Below, in pieces: positions 61,496 to 64,000 of a DNA stretch of 64,000 nucleotides. Positions within the stretch are counted from its first letter, which is position 1; each line of letters opens with the position of its first letter. This stretch comes from Roseitalea porphyridii (GTDB taxonomy: Bacteria; Pseudomonadota; Alphaproteobacteria; Rhizobiales; Rhizobiaceae). Where the stretch lies: the NCBI RefSeq assembly GCF_004331955.1, contig NZ_CP036532.1, positions 558,001 to 622,000 on the forward strand, given 5' to 3'. The notes under the pieces were generated by a model, which did not search any database, was not told the DNA's origin, and worked only from the letters and a program-made list of their open reading frames with translations. The translations under genes and the position numbers were made by a program.

Positions 61496-64000
61496 CTAGT
61501 CGGCCGTCGCCGCCGCTGCCCGTTTGGGCTTGTCGGCGTCGTCCTGCCGGAGCACGGCCATCAGCGCCTTGCGGATCCGTCCCTGCCGGCTTGCGTCCTC
61601 GATCTTCTGGCCGATCAGGTCGGTGACGTAGAAGCTGTCGATCACCTTCTCGCCGAACGTGGTGATGTGGGCCGAGCGGATGTCGAGCTTGAGATCGGAG
61701 ATCGCCCCGGTCAGCCGCGATAGCAGCGCCGGTCGGTCGAGCCCCTCCACTTCGATCACGGTGAACCGGTTCGACAGCGTGTTGTTGATCTTGACCGCCG
61801 GTTCGACGTGAAAGGCGCTCAGCGCGCGGGCGCGCTTCTTGGTCGCCTGCACGGCGGGCAGGCTCACCTTGCCGCGCAGCACGTCCTCGATCAGCCGGCC
61901 GATGCGCCGGGCGCGGCGCAATTCGTCCTCGTCCGCCTCGAACTCACGCTCGATCTGGATGACGTCGAGGGCGCGGCCGTCGGTCGTCGTGAAGATGTGG
62001 GCGCCGTCGATCGAGGCGCCGGCGCTCGAACAGGCGGCCGCGATCACCGACAGAAGACGCGGATGGTCCTGCGCCAGGATTGTGATTTCGGTCATCGCCT
62101 GGAACGCGTCGGTGCGCACGGCGCTGGCGAGCGGCCTCGCCTCGGCGTCGGACCGGCGGATGAACTCCGCGTGTCGAACCTGATCCTCCAGATCGGTGGT
62201 CAGAAGATAGTTGTCGTAGTGAAGCCCCAGGATCGCCGCGCGCTCGGCCTCCGGCCAGTCGGCCAGCCGCTCCGAGAGCGCCGCGCGCCGGCTTTCGGCG
62301 CGGCTCTTGCGGCTGGTTTCCGAGAACCCGCCGGTCAGCGCCAGTTCCGCTTCCGCATAGAGCGTGCGCAGAAGCTGGCCCTTCCAGCCGTTCCAGACGC
62401 CCGGTCCGACCCCCCTTATGTCGCACACGGTCAGCACCAGCAGCAGCTTGAGCCGCTTGACGGTCTGCACGCGGGCGACGAAGTCCTCGATCGTCTTGCG
62501 ATCGGACAGATCGCGCCCCTGCGCGGTCATGCTCATCAGCAGATGATCCTCGATCAGCCAGGCGATCGTCGCCGTGTCCTCGGGCGAAAAGCCGAGCCGC
62601 GGGCACAGCTTGCGCGCCACATCGGCGCCGGCGACCGAATGGTCCTCCGGCCGCCCCTTGGCGATGTCGTGCAGGAACAGCGCCACATAGAGGATCGCCC
62701 GGTCGTCGGTGAGCCCGGGCATCAGTTCGGCGGCGAGCGGATGATCCTCGGCCAGATTGCCCTTTTCAATGTCCGCCAGGACGCCGATGGTGCGGATCAG
62801 GTGCTCGTCGACGGTGTAGTGGTGGTACATGTTGAACTGCATCATCGCGACGATGCGGCCGAAGTCGGGCACGAACCGGCCGAGCACGCCGGCCTCGTTC
62901 ATGCGCCGCAGGTTCAGTTCGGGATCGTTGCGCGAGGTCAGGATGCGCACGAACAGCGCATTGGCGTTCACGTCGGTCCGCAGCGTCTTGTCGATAAGCT
63001 TCAGCGACCGCCGCACCAGCTTGAGCGCCTCGGGATGATATTCGAGCCCGTAGCGGTCGGCGAGATAGAACATGCGGATCAGGTTTACCGGATCGCGCGC
63101 GAACACCTCGTCGTCGGCGACGTTGATGCGCTGGCGGTCGATGACGAAATCCTTGATGCCGCGGATGGTCGTCGACCGGCGCGCGAACGGCAGCGCCTGG
63201 ATCAGCCCGGACAGGACCGGGGCGTTCTTGATCTCCTGCTCTTCGAGCGCGGCGCAGAAGATGCGCGTCAGATCGCCCACATCCTTGGCGATCAGGAAAT
63301 AGTGCTTCATGAAGCGCTCAACGTCCTCGAGCCCCGGATGGGACTGGTAGCCGAGACGGTCGGCGAGTTCCCGCTGCAGGTCGAACGACAGCCGTTCCTC
63401 GGCCTTGCCGGTCAGGAAGTGCAGGTGGCAGCGCACCGCCCAGAGGAAGTCCTCGCACTTGACGAACAGGTTGTAGTCACGCCGGGTGAACACGCCCAGC
63501 TTGACCAGTTCGGCCCGCCGCCGCACGCGGTAGACATACTTTGCGATCCAGAACAGCGTGTGCAGGTCTCTCAGGCCGCCCTTGCCGTCCTTGACGTTCG
63601 GCTCGACCACGAACCGCGCCTCGCCCATGCGCTTGTGGCGGGCATCGCGCTCGGCCAGCTTGGCCTGGATGAACTGGCTGGCGGTGCGCGAGACGACATC
63701 CTTGTCGTAGCGCTCCATCAGTTCGTCGAACAGGGCCCTGTTACCGGTCAGGAAACGCGCTTCGAGGATGGTCGTGGCGATGGTGATGTCGGACTTCGAC
63801 AGGCGGACGCAGTCGTCGATGTTGCGGGTGGCGTGGCCCACCTTCAGCCCCATGTCCCACAGCATGTAGAGCATGTATTCGGCGAGCTGCTCGCCGAGCG
63901 GGGTCTGCTTGTAGGGCAGAACGAACAGAAGATCGATGTCCGAACCCGGCGCCAGCGTGCCGCGGCCGTAGCCGCCGACGGCCGCCAGCGCAATGCGCTC
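61496..64000 (-). CDS. glnD: PII uridylyltransferase GlnD (5' end outside window)
   Basis: The frame is open to the right edge, so the N-terminus is missing; 834 residues are visible. The nucleotidyltransferase motif [17 protein letters not shown] begins nine residues in from the edge. An HD domain follows ([17 protein letters not shown] near 400 residues further on), with two ACT domains at the C-terminus ([19 protein letters not shown] and [18 protein letters not shown]). GlnD adds or removes UMP on PII proteins in response to glutamine. Only the last 834 of roughly 900-950 residues are here. Confidence 0.97.
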   Translation of the reverse strand, partial: ERIALAAVGGYGRGTLAPGSDIDLLFVLPYKQTPLGEQLAEYMLYMLWDMGLKVGHATRNIDDCVRLSKSDITIATTILEARFLTGNRALFDELMERYDKDVVSRTASQFIQAKLAERDARHKRMGEARFVVEPNVKDGKGGLRDLHTLFWIAKYVYRVRRRAELVKLGVFTRRDYNLFVKCEDFLWAVRCHLHFLTGKAEERLSFDLQRELADRLGYQSHPGLEDVERFMKHYFLIAKDVGDLTRIFCAALEEQEIKNAPVLSGLIQALPFARRSTTIRGIKDFVIDRQRINVADDEVFARDPVNLIRMFYLADRYGLEYHPEALKLVRRSLKLIDKTLRTDVNANALFVRILTSRNDPELNLRRMNEAGVLGRFVPDFGRIVAMMQFNMYHHYTVDEHLIRTIGVLADIEKGNLAEDHPLAAELMPGLTDDRAILYVALFLHDIAKGRPEDHSVAGADVARKLCPRLGFSPEDTATIAWLIEDHLLMSMTAQGRDLSDRKTIEDFVARVQTVKRLKLLLVLTVCDIRGVGPGVWNGWKGQLLRTLYAEAELALTGGFSETSRKSRAESRRAALSERLADWPEAERAAILGLHYDNYLLTTDLEDQVRHAEFIRRSDAEARPLASAVRTDAFQAMTEITILAQDHPRLLSVIAAACSSAGASIDGAHIFTTTDGRALDVIQIEREFEADEDELRRARRIGRLIEDVLRGKVSLPAVQATKKRARALSAFHVEPAVKINNTLSNRFTVIEVEGLDRPALLSRLTGAISDLKLDIRSAHITTFGEKVIDSFYVTDLIGQKIEDASRQGRIRKALMAVLRQDDADKPKRAAAATAD

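Overview
The window is about 64 kb of GC-rich chromosomal DNA that looks like an alphaproteobacterium of the order Hyphomicrobiales (Rhizobiales). The evidence is the gene content and order: glnD-murJ-trpS-usp-nfu on one strand, hrpB followed by a RegB/ActS-RegA/ActR pair and mmcB, a zwf-pgl-edd operon, folD, Ku/LigD, and a fold III ornithine decarboxylase with a long structured leader. I see no phage genes, insertion sequences, CRISPR arrays or rRNA. One tRNA-Leu(CAG) is present. The species cannot be named from the sequence.

Layout. 1-6.6 kb: surface or extracellular polysaccharide genes (a glycosyltransferase cut by the window edge, a WecG/TagA-type transferase, a DUF6492 protein, a Wzx-like flippase and a Wzz/GumC-like protein with a long Pro/Gln-rich tail). 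6.6-10.1 kb: folD, a GlxA-type regulator and a RimB-like/RimK pair. 10.1-12.9 kb: metal homeostasis (DUF2946-like protein, PCu(A)C copper chaperone, CDF transporter, divergent MerR regulator with a clear MerR-type promoter) and a DUF4399 protein. 12.9-13.7 kb: a vapB antitoxin whose vapC partner is broken. 13.7-19.7 kb: Entner-Doudoroff genes and ornithine decarboxylase with its leader. 19.7-22.9 kb: aldehyde dehydrogenase, SDR and Gfo/Idh oxidoreductases.

22.9-37.6 kb is the most striking part: fourteen genes on the minus strand, mostly overlapping or separated by a few bases. Read in transcription order they are a Tat-exported small subunit and GMC oxidoreductase; a diheme cytochrome c; a membrane-anchored cytochrome c; cytochrome oxidase subunit II with a fused heme c domain; a subunit I-III fusion; a small membrane protein; a CtaG-like protein; a second three-subunit dehydrogenase of the FAD-glucose-dehydrogenase type; and finally Ku and LigD. 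The likely role is oxidation of sugars or sugar acids at the periplasmic face, with electrons passing through c-type cytochromes to a dedicated oxidase. The oxidase lacks the K-channel lysine and D-channel asparagines normally present in aa3 oxidases. trkH-trkA lies just upstream on the same strand.

39.9-47.9 kb: a PRC-barrel exported protein, an SSS symporter, an MscS channel, an SDR, MgtC, tRNA-Leu, ribokinase facing a nucleoside hydrolase, and an Hsp20 protein. 48.0-54.2 kb: a YnjBCD-like ABC importer and hrpB. 54.2-64 kb: the RegB/RegA redox two-component system, mmcB, an L,D-transpeptidase, an Nfu-type iron-sulfur scaffold, a universal stress protein, trpS, murJ and glnD (cut by the right edge). 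Nearly all start sites are inferred from ribosome-binding sites, overlaps and family lengths.
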